NCBI RefSeq assembly: GCF_013373865.1
Contig: NC_050475.1
Location: forward strand, 18,584,358 to 18,648,357
Direction of reading: 5' to 3'
From: Monomorium pharaonis
Lineage: Eukaryota; Arthropoda; Insecta; Hymenoptera; Formicidae
Length of the DNA: 64,000 bases
Below are positions 11,301-28,800 of this stretch, piece after piece. Each line of letters starts with the position of its first letter. Position 1 is the first letter of the stretch. The position numbers and the translations under genes were made by a program. The notes under the pieces were generated by a model. The model was not told the origin of the DNA. It made no database searches and worked only from the letters and a program-made list of their open reading frames with translations.

Positions 11301-11984
11301 CAATCCAACGAACATTTCAAGTAGACACTCTGATTGCGATATATCCCGGAGAATAACAAGTATCATAAATTCGCACCTCGCTAACGATTGCGAGCTCGTC
11401 TCCGCTGCAAATGATGCCGTAGCTTTCTAATGATGAAAACGGTGAATTGGTTCAAAAACGAAATTTTGATACTACGCTTATGCGTGCGTGTATACGCCGC
11501 ATCGCGCAAGTATGGTACGTTTCGAATTTCCGGAAAGTACACACTTTCCCGTTTCAACTGTAACAATGATACGTGGTTTTAGTAGGGGCCAGTTTGCAGT
11601 TTCGGTTTAGACTAGACCCTTGGTTGGCATTTCCGTGGGCTTTATTTTAATAATTATGCCACTTACGGCTAATGACCGTACCACCCCCGCCATCCAAACA
11701 TTAGCGACCAGCTCTCACGTGCGCTCATACGTGTATCACAATGATTTCCCTCGGAGATTCAACGAGACTGACTTCAGGAAGGAGGTTCTTCCTTTTTCGA
11801 CGAAGAAGCGAATGTAAAAATATGTACTTAAGCCTTCAATCGCCCCGGTCGCTACGTCGCGATTTACATGAGAAGACAAAAACTTGCTTTCGAGGCGCGT
11901 CCCCTCCCCATTTCCACGCAGCTCTTGCCGCACCCCCGTAGCCCTCTCTTTCTCTCTCTCTCTCTCCTTTCGTCTTCTCGCACA
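8399..11984. other. Long non-coding stretch, CpG-rich, no gene recognised
   Basis: This is mostly GC-rich sequence with many CG dinucleotides and AT-rich breaks near 9390-9450 and 10230-10320. Short frames occur on both strands without recognisable domains. The frame ending at 11430 (+) follows a fair acceptor (ATTCTTTTCAG, ending 11200) and stays open for about 76 codons, but it has no donor or poly(A) signal and its frame starts in a CT repeat, so I leave it uncalled. A G-rich stretch at about 8876-8910 has five GGG runs. Confidence 0.35.
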
Positions 11985-12300
11985 GCCGCGCGCGCGCACA
12001 GTTCCACGTAGAACTGCGGTGTGGTACAGTGTGCAAACGCGGCGCGGGGAAAAGCTGGCTCAGCAGGACTCCCTCGTGCCGGTGCTTTGCATTTTACAAT
12101 AGCAAAGATATTATGTAAAGCGTCGGTGCACGCGCAGGCACGATCACGCACGCGGCACCCAACAGCTCGGGCGCAACACACACGTACACGCACGGAATAC
12201 GCGGACTTGGCGTTCGCGTGTGCACTTAGCACACTCGGAATATCGTATCGCGTAACCGTATACATATGTCGCGCGTATAATCTTTATACATGCATACACC

Positions 12301-12332
12301 CGCGCGCGTGTCGTGTACATTACACGCGCGCG
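12301..12332. repeat. Perfect 11-bp inverted repeat, CG-rich
   Basis: The arm CGCGCGCGTGT at 12301-12311 is matched by ACACGCGCGCG at 12322-12332 with a 10-nt loop. It could form a hairpin or cruciform in the Z-prone belt. Confidence 0.75.
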
Positions 12333-12446
12333 TGTCCTCTCCCCGCGCCGCTTGAGCGTTTAAGCTTTTTCCTTTTCTTCCACCGCGCGACACACCGTCG
12401 TCACTTATACCCGTTCTCAACTCTCGCCCGTGCACAAAGTGTCTTT

Positions 12447-12466
12447 GCGCGCGCGCGCGCGCGCGA
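12447..12466. repeat. (GC)n dinucleotide tract
   Basis: These are about ten uninterrupted GC units, a length unusual in genomes that deplete CpG. Confidence 0.9.
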
Positions 12467-16480
<4,014 letters not shown>

Positions 16481-19210
16481 ACTCGCCGCGAAGCTTCGAG
16501 CGACCCCGTGTGAACGTACGCAGAGCACCGATAATGAATGTCGGCCCATGTAAATTGGGTTAATTGAATTTCAATCCAATGCACGGATCAGATTTTTCGT
16601 CATGGATTTTTGCCTGCGGCTTTTCGCGACTATTAACTCTGCGGTATACAAATTGCAAGTCTAACGTACGGCCGGTTAACGCGGTCGGCGATCCGTTCGC
16701 GAGCGTTTTTTCCCTCGTTCCGGCACAGATCCCCCGTGTTGGAGATGCAACGTTGTCTGCAAAATTATTAAACGACGTACTGGGCGCATCGCGTCTACTT
16801 AGTCCCCATTTTTTCCCCTTTTTTGCTCAAGTTACCGCGCGACTTACTACGCTGTCATTTAACCGCTGGTTTCTTCGTAGCCGGTGGGTTTAATTTCCAC
16901 TCGCGGGGCGCGGGCTCATTAGACTCGATTAGCTTGCAAGCAGACAGGCTTCTTGATGTCTTCCGCGCATACACCCTCGTGCACGTATATGGCAATGGGG
17001 CGTGCACACACACGCCGGCGCGGCGTGCGGTGTGCACAAACTCGATGTCACCATTAGAATTCAAGCGGCACGTTGGTATGTATTTCAATGTATGTATTCA
17101 CATGCGTTACCACCACCCAAGTATGCACTGCCAAGTGTGTATGTACTTGGTGAATGCGGTGAATTGTCATGGGTGCGTGAATTGTCATGCGTGCACGGGC
17201 GCGTGTGTATTCATCAGGTCTGTCCTTGGCGCGCTAAACACGGGGGTGAATAATCGGGTTAAGCAATACCCCACAGAGAAATGATTTATAGACAGTCTCG
17301 TGGCCGCCATTTTGGACAGTGTTTTGGGTGAAATTTGATTTGACCCAAGATCAAGATGGAAGTGCGTGTTGATTTTTAAATTGGACAATCGGGGAATAAT
17401 TGACGAACGAGAAGGACACATAATACGCGAGGTCTTGCGCGGTACCTTAACATTTGCGGTCGCCGCATTGTCATGACGCCCGTATTGTCATTCGCGCGAT
17501 ACGACATCTGCTTTGGTTTAGTGAATATTTGGCATGCGGTACGAATAATGGAGTACTCGTGTATTGTGCTGAAATCACATCGCGGTATACAGGCACTGGG
17601 CAGAGGCTCGTTAAAATGTACCACGTGCCGTGGATCGCGTGTCGCACGAAGACCGACCGAAAGTCTCTGGATTTCCGACTTTCTAATGTCACTGGCATAC
17701 GGAAATGACACTTTAATCAGTTTGTGCCGTGTACGCGGACCTGTCGATCATTTGCACGAAGCCAAGTTAACGTTAAGATTGAGATCGGAATACGAAAGAA
17801 AGGAACAGTAAAACTGTAAGAACTTCACGTGACGCAACGTCGTAAGTAAAACGAAATAAGTATAATCCATAGTAACCGATTTAACGCGTTCAGATTATCG
17901 GTGTAAAACACCATCGTGCTTATCGTTTATCGTCACCGGATATTAATATTAAATCTAACGTTATTCGTTACAATAGTATTTTGATTAATAGCGATAGCAT
18001 CTCTCACAAAATGTCCTTTAATAGCTATGACAATTATATAGCTAATAGGAATTGACGGTGCACTTAAATTGTTTTCTAAATAATTTATTGCCCTTTCAGT
18101 AATAAATTAACGCTTCAGCAGCGAGAATCATGATTGCGATCGAACTTGATATAAATATTTGAAGAAAAAGAAGGAATAACGAGACTTCGGAACGCGACTT
18201 TTCGCTAATATTAATGCAGAGATAACAAAAGTCAAATGAATTAGACCTCGAATAAACCTCGAACGAACTCATTTAGCTAACATTGCGTTTGTCTTGCCGC
18301 AAACTTTGTCGTTCACCGTGATTAATCTTGCTGATCGGCGCATTCCTAACGGCGGCGGCGAGTCACCGCGAACAAGAGCCCGGTCGAATCTTTACGGAAG
18401 CGGAAGCGGTCGTTATTTTTAAGCGTGCCATAGCCATTTCGAATTGTTGTAATAGGTATTTTGTTCGCCAGGACGAGCGAAAAATTCCGAGCGTGACGCG
18501 AAACTCGGTCACGGTTGAACACAGTGGAATGTAACGTTGTTCGTGACAATTAAGCATGGCACCTAAATGTGCATTGGGGAAGCTAAGCCAGTGTAAATAT
18601 TCGAGCATCGCTCTATTAGAATAATTTAATTAAATAGCGCAATTTTCTTAGTCTAAATGACCATCAACGTATATTATTGAAAATATCCGAAAAAAAGTGT
18701 TGAATTCGATATTTTATTAAAAATGGTATATATTCGTAAGGAGAGAGATATTTGTTTGTCAGAAATAAAGTTTTGTTTACCATGTATTCTTATAACATGT
18801 TATATCGAATTAAAAAGTTTTAAGATTTTTCTACGCTTATGTTAACATATCGTGTTCATACCGTGAAAGAGAGAAAAAGAGAAAAGGTTGCTAGTGTCGA
18901 TGAAATCTAGCGATTCTCATATGGTCCTCTATGATCTTTGTCGCCATCCTAACGTTGGGATAAACTCATTTTGTCGACAGCTTTCGTGATTCTTGTTACC
19001 CTCTTTGCGGCCCCTGTCCTTTCTAGCTAGCTCGCTCTATGGAACGCTCTATTTCTATACATCTCTCTCTTTTTCTCTTAGACGCTAGGGAGGTCCATTA
19101 TCTCGGAACAGATGACGAGTAAGCGTTCGCTTAATGAAATCTTCGTAGTGATTTTACGAGGAAAGTTTCGTGAACCGGAGATAGGTATGAAAGAAAGAGA
19201 AAGAAAGAAC
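16481..19210. other. Non-coding stretch, no gene recognised
   Basis: This holds a TG/CA-rich, TGTATG-repeating patch at about 16975-17210, GC-rich sequence to about 17800, and AT-rich sequence at about 17870-18260 and 18620-18860. Frames of 153 codons (16823-17284, +), 112 codons (17473-17811, +) and 111 codons (17376-17711, -) overlap others in opposite orientation and resemble no known family. Confidence 0.35.
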
Positions 19211-19232
19211 GAGAGAGAGAGAGAGAGAGAGA
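19211..19232. repeat. (GA)n microsatellite
   Basis: These are eleven GA units within purine-rich sequence. Confidence 0.9.
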
Positions 19233-22200
19233 AGATCCTGAAAGGGTGGCGAGCAGACGCTTACGGCTCCTCGCCGTTCTCTCAAGCCTTGTGCATGTAG
19301 CATAAACGATATCTCCTGGTCGGTGGTTTTCAAGATTCCAGAGATAAACGGGGCGAGCATCCTTGAATGTCAAGCGGAAATATGTAGGCGTTAAAATTCC
19401 GGGAACTAAAGTATTTTCAGGTCATGTCGCGATAGGAGATATTTGTCGTTTAAATGTGAGAGAAATTTCACGTTAATTGATATTTGAAAGGTCACTAACG
19501 ATTTTACATTTTTTAAACGGTTTGATTTATTTAATGGTACTCCTTAATCGATCATTCACTAGCGCCGGCTATTCTATTCGCGGAAAGTATTATACGTAAC
19601 TCCCGCGAGAATCAGCGACCGTTGCTCGACAAACCCGCGTTAAACGGCTCCTTCGTTACGACGGATGATGCTCTTTGCCGCAGGAATTACTTATATTATG
19701 CAGAGACCGCGCGTGCTGCGCGTTTAAAATTGTAAGCATCATTCGACCGAGTTTCCGCGCTCGCCGCGCCAAGAGAATACTGAAATAATTTATGTCGGTC
19801 AATTTCTCTCGGCACGACCCTGGTCTGAATCTTTCATGCGGTCGTCCCGCGCGAGAATGCAATCGCTGCACCGGCTGAATTTTAAATAATGAAGTTCAGA
19901 TTACATCCGCGAAGGGAGTTAAGTCCTTTAATAAACCGGAAGGAAGATCGTAGGATGTAATTTACAATGCCGGGCGTGGCGCGCGAGAGGATATTTTCCA
20001 CGTTGTATAACATCGATTTCACGACACGCTGCTGATCGATCCATTATTATCGGATACTACGCATGATATGTATTTCGAAACGAGATATAGACTCGTGGGA
20101 CTCTCTCAGGACTAAAAGCGGAAGCCCAAAACGCGCGACCTTATCGCGCGACCTTACTGTCTAAATCCTACAAAGTTGAACACCGGGTACATCTCGCTCG
20201 GGCACATAGTAATCTTTTATTAAATCTTACCCTTCGCTACCCTTTCCACCCGGAAACTTGCTTCGGCCCCAATCCTCTTTACGCCCTCTTTCGCGCTCCT
20301 TTTCTTCAGAAATCTGCTGTCTTCTTTTAACCCATCAGACCGAGTTCCGACTACTTTAAACCCGGTTTCCTCGCTGCTAATGACAAACGTCTGTCTGATT
20401 TCCGTACGTTTGCGTTCGGCTTCGTCGACCGTGAGATATAAGACCTGACGAGATGGGATTCCCGGAATTCTGACACGCTCGCACGACGTAGCTTTGATCA
20501 TATCTAGTTTCACAATATGTGCTTAATCGTTACATGGCTAATTAAATTCAACGTTGCATTAGGGTTATCATTTACGACCGTTAAGATAGTGCGATTCGGT
20601 AACAAGGAGACTCACAGAGCTAATTATTCCCCTTTAACGAGCTGCACAATTGATATGCCGAATCGATAACGTGTCAGTGGATCAGGCAGAATAGGTATAT
20701 TCTATTGATTGAACTTAAGCCAATGACGTTGCTTCGGACCAAAAGTCAATATTGATATATCGAATATTGCGAATTTATTAAATAATACGATCAATCGAAG
20801 TATAACGGATTATTAGAGCGTGAAACTTTAGCTGTCGCTGCTGCTTTTAGTTGACGGCAAATAGACCGCAAATTGTCCTGCCGTAAATAGAGCGCGAATT
20901 GCCCTATTCGTATATACGCGCGACAATACCGATTGTCCCCCTCGCGAGCGATAGGAAGTATGATTCGGCGATGGACGCCGAAGAAGCGGCAACTCGGGCG
21001 ACGTTAATGGAACTACGACGGAGTGACACCTCGGGAGCGAACGAACCGAGTTACTGCCGAGACTACGTTGTCGTTAAGCCTTTCGGTTCTGGTATCCGAC
21101 GTGTTCAGTTACATTCGACGTTCTCAAAAGGAAATCCAAACCCTCTCGGGTACCGCGAAAGGATGAGATTTAGATTGTTGTGGAAGTCCAATCCCTTCGT
21201 GAGCGTGTATTAGACAAGTTGTTTGATGATCCGCAGATTCGAACGCGGCGATACGTGCCGTAATTTGAGCCCGCCTGCGAACAATCTCCTGAGAAATTTT
21301 CCACGGCATTTTTCATACCCTTCGCCACTCTCCCGCGCGGGCTCTTATTTAATATACTTACACGAGACGCGGATATATCAGGCACGCGAAGACAGCGCGC
21401 GCGGATTAGGAATTAAGTTGCTGTTACTTGGCGGAGGGGGTGAAAAAAAAAATATGGCACTTGCGTGCAGCATGGACGTAACTTTCAACCTCTCTCACAA
21501 AAAGTAGATGCATACGGGTGTAAAAAAAATTTTACATGTGTGTTTCGTACACAAATATATTTCCTCGTGTAAGTTTTCATGGGAACATTCTGCGTGAAAT
21601 ATGCGCATTCCAGATGAATGGAGAGAGATTCTCTTTCTCTCCCTGTCTCTCCCTCACATATTTATTTATCGATTTCTTGAAGGATGTTAAGAGGAGGGGT
21701 AAAGGGTAAAGAGTGGCTTAGGGGAAACAGGTGCGCCGAATAATCGGGACAGGTCTAAAGGAAGATCTTCGGAAAGTGGTTTTGGTCCGGTACAGGATAG
21801 TTTAGCTCGTTCGGGCGATCCTCCCGGCTCGCAGAGACGAAGTAGATAATTTTCTCTCGCGTCGCATCGGGACGTCGGATCTCTTCAATCTGTATCCGCC
21901 CCAATAAACTTACTGTCACGTCCGACAGATCTTCAAGACAAGCTTTCCTCCGCAGTGGAAAATCTCCTTTATCTCCACACCCCCTGACTTCCTGCCGCAA
22001 CGAGCCACTTCCGGCTTTTGCCTACCTTCGATCGGAGCGCCCGCGCACGCGAGGGATTTCTTTCACTAAATCGCCTTGATCCATAATGGCTGCATTCTGG
22101 GCGGAGACCAGACGGTAAAAGCGATTAGATTTTGAGGATGATGCTGGGAATTGTGTACCTTGCATGCAATTCCATTTTATGTAATTTTGTATTGCGCCGG

Positions 22201-23085
22201 CAATTGCAAATATTACACACACGTATGTAAATGAGACTCGAGCGAGTTGCATTAAGAACACCTTACGCTGTATTCCAACAGATTATTCGTATGATGTAAA
22301 TTATGTAAACTGACTTTGCCTCTCGACGGATTTCAGATCGATTGGTTTCATCTTAGTGAATATTTTAGTTTGAGGCAATTTGCCACAATTTCTGTGAAAG
22401 TTTCTGAGAAATTAAATATCTCGGTAATTAAATCATACATTAAAATTTTATTAAGATAAACTTTCCGGTACTAATTGACAAATAAAGTTTTAATGCGTTT
22501 ATACTTTCTGGAGCTTAAATCGCAATCTTAAGAAACTCTCGAGCTCTAGTTTTGCGTTTCAATTTCGATTGGGCATAAAGTTGATTCTGAATATCGCGGA
22601 TATTATATCGTTGGGGATACTTTGATACACTTTAACTTTGTAAAAAGAGGAGAAACACACTCATCGTATTATGTTTAACAGCGACATTTGTTTGGCCCAT
22701 CTATTTTCCTGTTTCGCTTGACTTTGAATGAATTACCGCGTTCCTTCAATACCGAGAAAAAGAGTTCCGTGCAACGACTTTGTCTTTGCTCTCGACTCGC
22801 ATATAATATTCACTAGGAGCTGCGTTACTTTATATTCGTGGCGTCGCCTCTATCCGCATCTCTCTCCGGTTCTCCCCCGGAAGAACGAACTTCCCGAGGG
22901 TTCGAGTACGTGGCGTAAAGGGGTGTACGAGCCGTCTGTCGGGGGAGGTTGGCAGGGGGTTTGTTGGTGACGCGCGGGGGAGCAGGTATATTAGATAAGT
23001 TCTGTCGCGCGAAGTAGTGCGGTGGAAACTGCGTTCTCTCGTTGGGGGATGACGACAGTCTTAGGACAAGGGGTAGAGAAACTGG
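19233..23085. other. Non-coding stretch with one codon-like minus-strand frame
   Basis: No recognised gene lies here. The minus-strand frame 20220-20513 (97 codons, ATG to TAA) is unusual for this window because its composition looks like an ordinary soluble charged protein: many Glu, Lys and Arg, few Cys and no simple repeat. It matches no family I know and has no supported splice sites, so I treat it as a possible chance frame. Small palindromes such as TGTAAAA-AAAA-TTTTACA near 21520 also occur. G-rich runs cluster at about 22940-22985. Confidence 0.3.
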
Positions 23086-23180
23086 TTACCCGTGTCAAGG
23101 GTTTTCTTCGTGACACCCTTCCCCTGTTCGCTCGCGGGGCGGTTCTTCATTATGAGCCAAATGGAGAAAATTGAAAGCGT
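23086..23180 (+). repeat. Local direct repeat, copy 1
   Basis: Copy 1 carries the landmarks CCCGTGTCAAGGGTTTTC, then TTCTTCATTATGAGCC, then AAATGGAGAAAATTGAAAGC. The same order recurs about 560 bp downstream with roughly 75-80 percent identity by eye. No protein frame is shared between the copies. Confidence 0.65.
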
Positions 23181-23644
23181 TATATCAGGCACTCGGTGTG
23201 ATATTCTCAATGATCTTTAATCTCGTCTTTAAAGTCTAAGTAAATAATTTTTAGTTAATTATTATCACACATAATTTTACTTCTCATAATCTGCGTCTTT
23301 TTTATTAAAAATATTATACTTTGTTCATTCTAGAATAAGATTTATTTTTGTGCAACATAATTCATTTTATTTTATTATTTTAATTGTTATCTCTTTCTAA
23401 GTATAATTTTCTACACAAGATAAAAATTAGGGAGTAGTATCACGTGATTTTATAATTGTGAGATACTTTATCGCAACATTTCCCTCATTGCTCATCTTTG
23501 AAGCTATATGTAATTGAACTCCTAGTTAATGATTCGTTAAGCGAGTCGATAAATCTGTATTTACGTACCGCAATGGAGAAGACCGTTGAAAATTGCCTTT
23601 TCTGCTGAAATATTACCGGAAGAGCGGAAACGCGCACGAGGAAT

Positions 23645-23740
23645 CGTTTGCCCGCGTCAAGGGTTTCCTCCCCGCCACGCTTTGCCGTAGTCGGTAGGGC
23701 TGCTCTTCATTAGAACCTAAATAGAGAAAATTGAAAGCAC
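23645..23740 (+). repeat. Local direct repeat, copy 2
   Basis: Copy 2 has CCCGCGTCAAGGGTTTCC, then CTCTTCATTAGAACC, then AAATAGAGAAAATTGAAAGC, in the same order and spacing as copy 1. The intervening sequence includes an AT-rich island (about 23200-23460) with no copy of its own. Confidence 0.65.
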
Positions 23741-25826
23741 CATATTGGAGCCGTTGCTCGGCGTCGTAGAAAGCTCAATGTGCTGCTTAGTGTGCGTCTC
23801 TCGACGGAAATTCACGCATGTCAGTAAAGTATTTATATGGAGATTATGAAATATGGTAAAGTTCAAATTGCAAGAAAATGGAGATATGTGCTTCGAAAAG
23901 AGTTTCCGACAGAGAAATCTCTCTACGCGGAAAGCGTGATTTAAAGATTTTTTAACCTCAACTGTGTGTGAAGATAATTATTTTTATTAATTGAATAAAA
24001 GATATTTTACTGTTAATTTAAGAATAAGATTTTTTTTCCAATGTTGAAATCATGACCTGTGGAAATGAGAATTAAATGCGATAACGCTTTGCTAACACCT
24101 ATGTATCACCCGCGCGCTCTCCTTGTATCTCTCTCCGTATCATTTCTCACTCTCTCCCGTTTGGTAATTCGCATTTAGAAAATTGCCGTAGAGAACCCTC
24201 GGGTAATCGAGCGTTATTTTAAGAGCGATAACAATTAACGGTCTCGGCAGTTAACCGCAAATGTAATTCTCGACTGGAACGCGAATATTTTTAACGCGTC
24301 GTCTGAGAACGGAATAGAAGAATTTTTCGACTCGTCAGTCTTCCCCGAAATCCGGGAGAGAAATTTTCGTTTCCCCATTTTGGCTGCACGCCACATATCG
24401 CATTAGCCTTGTCACGAAGGAGTCGGAGCTCTCGCGCTTTTGGAGCCTCCTCTCGTCTGCGGTTGAGCGAAACTGAAATTGCGATTTCTCATCATCGAGT
24501 ACGAGTGCCGCGTTACGATAATTCGCGACACACAGAAATATTTATAGGCTGTTTAAAACCTAACACGCGTGGGCAACTTTAGAAATAAATATTTATCTCT
24601 CTGAAGTTATGTCCAGAATTATTATTAAACACTTTACGTGTTTTATCGAGACAAGTGCTAATACTTGATCGTCGTCGATCACTGATTTAGAAGAACCGGT
24701 GGCATTTTGAATTTCGGATCGCCGCCGCTCGCAACTCGACTTCGGGCATACGGCGTTAAATCTCGCAGATAGGCACGTATACATAAGGCTTACGCCGCTA
24801 AATCACGCCGGTGGCCAAGGGGAATGGTTAATTCGTTTCAGAGGCGCGTTTCACGTGATAAATCCGCTTCTTGCTCACGCCTAAAACTCCGTGAACTTTG
24901 TCGGCGCTATCGCGAGCCGGGACATACCGGGCAAAACGACGGGAGAGAGGGAGAAAGAGAGGAGAGACGCGTCGCGCCGCGGTTTTCTCCCTCGGCCGAA
25001 ATGTTCGTTTAACCCATAGTTAAGCCGGTCGCGTGGAAGTCACCCCGGAGGAACAAATCGCGTCTGTAAACGGTAATTCAACGACACCACGAGCGCGTCG
25101 TGGAATCCGTCGTCTCTGAATAATGCATCGTCCTACCGGCTACATGTGAGAGACTACTCGTTCCCCCGATGCGGTGCCGCGCAACCACATGCATCGACGG
25201 CATGCAGCAACGGTGATGACGACGACGGCGATACAGCAATCGAAATAAAATGCGACGACGCGGACGAAAGCACTCCGGGCAGTTAATCAGCCGCGGGGCC
25301 GCATCGGCCGCACGCGACGAATACTAAATAATCGGCTGGCAGTCATCGTCGTTCGATCGATAACGCGCTTTAAAGCCCGGTTACGCTACGCGACGATTTG
25401 CCCCCCGTCCCCTCGACATCGGGGATCCTCAGCGGGGGATACATGTATCGCGCACGGTGGCGCTTTGATTTGCATTACGAGGCACGGGGCAATATACGCG
25501 ATAATTGGCAGACGGTTAAAAGCCATTGACACTTTGTGCACGTGGATAAATTTAATAATTTCCAAGTTAAAGCGAAGGGATATACGCGCTTAAAGCGGAT
25601 TGTGCTGCGCGCCAGTGATATAAACTGCCCGCCCGGGGTCACGGACCCTGCCCGCTGCAAGCGGGAGGACACACCGGTGATTGTGCACGCGACATTAGAC
25701 AGGAATGCGCGCGCGTTTGCCATTTCCCAGCACAACAGTTTGCTTAATTAAAGCGGGCAAAGATTCGTTCCGGCAAGTGGAAATCAGTTGATAGATACCG
25801 TTGCGAAATGTATCATTGCGGCGGCC
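23741..25826. other. Non-coding stretch, no gene recognised
   Basis: AT-rich to about 24080, then CpG-rich. I see no splice pair or recognisable frame. The two overlapping frames at 25475-25751 run on opposite strands and are probably complementary artefacts. Confidence 0.35.
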
Positions 25827-25866
25827 GCGCGCCACAAAGAGGTCCGCGTTTCGCTTTGTGGCGCGC
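25827..25866. repeat. Perfect 13-bp inverted repeat
   Basis: GCGCGCCACAAAG at 25827-25839 pairs with CTTTGTGGCGCGC at 25854-25866 across a 14-nt loop. The GC-rich stem would be very stable as RNA. No tRNA-like or known miRNA sequence is present. Confidence 0.8.
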
Positions 25867-28800
25867 AATTATGCTGAAACGCGTCACGGACTTTAATGAA
25901 AGCCCCTGTCAGCGACAAGTATTCGACTATTTCCGTACTTTGCGCGACGCTGGGCGCGAGCTATTGATTATTTATTGTTGACGGACAGCATTGTCGCGCC
26001 GCGGCGCAGCATTGTAACGCGAGCTCGTACGTGGAACGTTTGCGGGGTAACCACGCTACCACGTAAAAGAATAGCACCGAGCGCCTCTATTGCTTCCCCC
26101 CCCTTTCTCCCCCGAGAACTTTTGATTGAAATTTCGCAAAGTATTCTAATTACGCTCGCGCGATAACGCCGCGGGATACTTTATCACCAAAGCGTTCGAT
26201 TGTTTTTGACGCGATCTACGTGTTTACAGTTTAGATAAATTTTCGTTCCATTCACGTGCCTTCGATAGAAGAGAAAGAAACTTCCCTCCCTCTCCCCCCT
26301 TCTTTTATCGAACGTATTTTTCGTCATTCGGAATTAAAAGTGCATCTTTTTCCTCGCATTTTGTTCCATGGTCGCCGCAAACGGTTAACTGCTGCGCGCA
26401 CCGCCTTCCTTTCTATCCCGTTGCTTTTTGCGCGGGTGTAATCGATACGCGAAATCGGCTGTGTGGAAAATACGTTTTCAGTTTTAGTTTCGAGTTTCCT
26501 AGATTCCGCGGCTGGGATCCGCGCGGCTCGGCGGCCGCGGATAAAACAGATAGACGTGGTTATGGGACAGTAAATTTTAATTGTGCGCCTCTCCATCTAC
26601 TATGGTAGCCAGTTCGCTGCTATACCGCGGCTATGATCTCGGCTATCCTGATTCTGCCGTTGGCAGTCCCACCAGGCCGCATATTGCTGCCATGCCCATG
26701 TACATATATATATATACATACACGCGCGCGCGAGTCCACACGTGCATACGTAGGCGTATGTGCGCTTCGTTCTCAGCTGGCACGAGGACAGATTAGTTTG
26801 CAAACAATTTCATTTCTGTTGCTGTCGGCCATTCAGCGAGGTCGGGTGGAAGGAAGAGGGAAACTGGCGAGACAAGGGATGGCGGGGGCACGGGAAATTC
26901 ATGTACACGAGCGAGTACATGTTGCGCGGAAAGGAGAGAAAAGAGGAGAGGTAAGGGGTAGATGAAAGCGAGAGAGAAGTTGGAGGAGGTGGGGGGGGGG
27001 GACGGAAGTCCGTGGAAATCGGCAGATGGAATTTACATACATCATACGATTTACGCGGGGATGTAAAACGGCGGAAGCGAGCGGCCAGTTTCGCCTAGTA
27101 CGTGGTAGTAGTAGGGAGGTAGGAAAAAAAAGGAAGGTTGAATAAAACCGCTACAAAGTGCTCCAAGATTCTCGACGATAGTAACGGGCGAGTTGTTGCG
27201 CTTTATTAAGAACTGTGTTGATGCAAAGCGATTTGCACGCGAGAGGGTTCATTAAGTTTATTATAATACCACTGCATGCAACGCGCGTGGGATTCAGCTG
27301 GTAATTAATCCTTTCAGTTCGCGGGAAGGTTTTATATGCGATCTTTGTCCGTGCGTAAGTGCGTTTAATCATTGTTGGAGATTTCGCTGAACAACGTTAT
27401 TAGTCCGTGCGTCGGCCCGTGTTTTACTAACGCTTTACCGGTTGTGTTTTGTTTTAAACGCAGTATCTTTTTTTTTTGTTTTAATTAATTTAGAAACGCG
27501 GCGGGAGATTACGTAAACGTGCTCCGTCAGCCTCAACTTTCGCGTTCACCCTTCGCGGATGATTCAATTCACGCAAACATTCCGCAAAATTAATAAGCTA
27601 CTTCCCGTAGGGAGATATTACCGCGCGCTTGTTTATCGAATATCCTGAGTTGGAATTATTTTGCGTACAATAATATCGTTCCGCGGCGGAAAGTTGAGGA
27701 ACGACCCTGGTGGTGCACGGGAGCGCACTAATACTCGCGTTTCCGCGCAAGCGGAATAGGCGAGGGATCTCGCAAAAAGCGGAAGGGAAGCCCTGTCGCG
27801 AGGAGCGATTTCCCTGGGAAATTGAGTCGACGGCACGGTACGCGTCCGCGGATGAAAAAGTTGTTCGGGAAAGGTTACATAACCGACACTCGCCGGTCGT
27901 CTCTCCTCCCTTTTGCGCGTTGACGGAGGAGAAGGAGAAAGGAGGAGGAGGAGGAGGTGCAAAAATCCGCGCAACTCTGCCAATGCGTGGCGGTAGCGGA
28001 GCGGGGTGGGCTTGATTTATGATGATGGCGCGTGTTGCGCCGGACAATTGTCCGGCCCCGGTTGGCCGTAAGACGAGAAGTGTAATTTATCGCGGCGACA
28101 AAGGGATCGGGGAAGTGGGCCGTTTGCCGATCGAAGAACCGGCGATTCGTGGGAGTGATTTAGTGCCGTAATATGTTTGTTTAAATTCTCGCCCAGCTTC
28201 TCTCATCGCGTCTGGCTCCGTTTCGCGTGCCGGAAAATCACACTCGGTTGACCGTTACTACTTATATTATCGCTCCTACTAGTACTCTCCGTTCTGCCGC
28301 TGTTATCACTTCGCTACGTAAGATACGTAATAAAAATTACAATTTCAAGAAATTTAGTAAACTTTGCGAAGAGTTGAGATAAAGTCAGTTTACACGTTAC
28401 CTATTATGAGTTTATCGTTATCTATTACAAGTTCCTGGATGGGATATTATGCGTACGAATACTCACGCGCGAAAGTTTCTGATTTGCGTTCGATCATGTT
28501 GAATCCTGTCGTATCGCGTATAACGGACAGTGTCGATAAGCGTTGCATGTAGTATGTATATCGGTTTTATTTGACGTCGGGGCTACGTCAAAGTTCCCAG
28601 GAAGTTTCACACTTTTGGTACCCCCCGTGTCCGTTCAACTTTGCCTCGACGTCTACGTTGAAACGCCGCCGTCATTGTGAAACGCTGTCGAGGGCTGACG
28701 TCGGTCGGGACTTCTCCAGGTGTGACCAGGTAACTCCCAGGAGATCGACTTGCCGGAACTGTCGCGATCGGTGTGTGTGGTTGGCGGAGATCAATTTGAT

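Noticed and set aside
11201..11430. Possible terminal exon of about 76 codons after ATTCTTTTCAG
   Set aside because: The acceptor is fair and the composition even, but no poly(A) signal or matching upstream exon is visible.
26837..26950. Purine-rich block between an acceptor and GTAAGG
   Set aside because: All three frames are open because of base composition, so coding cannot be told from chance.
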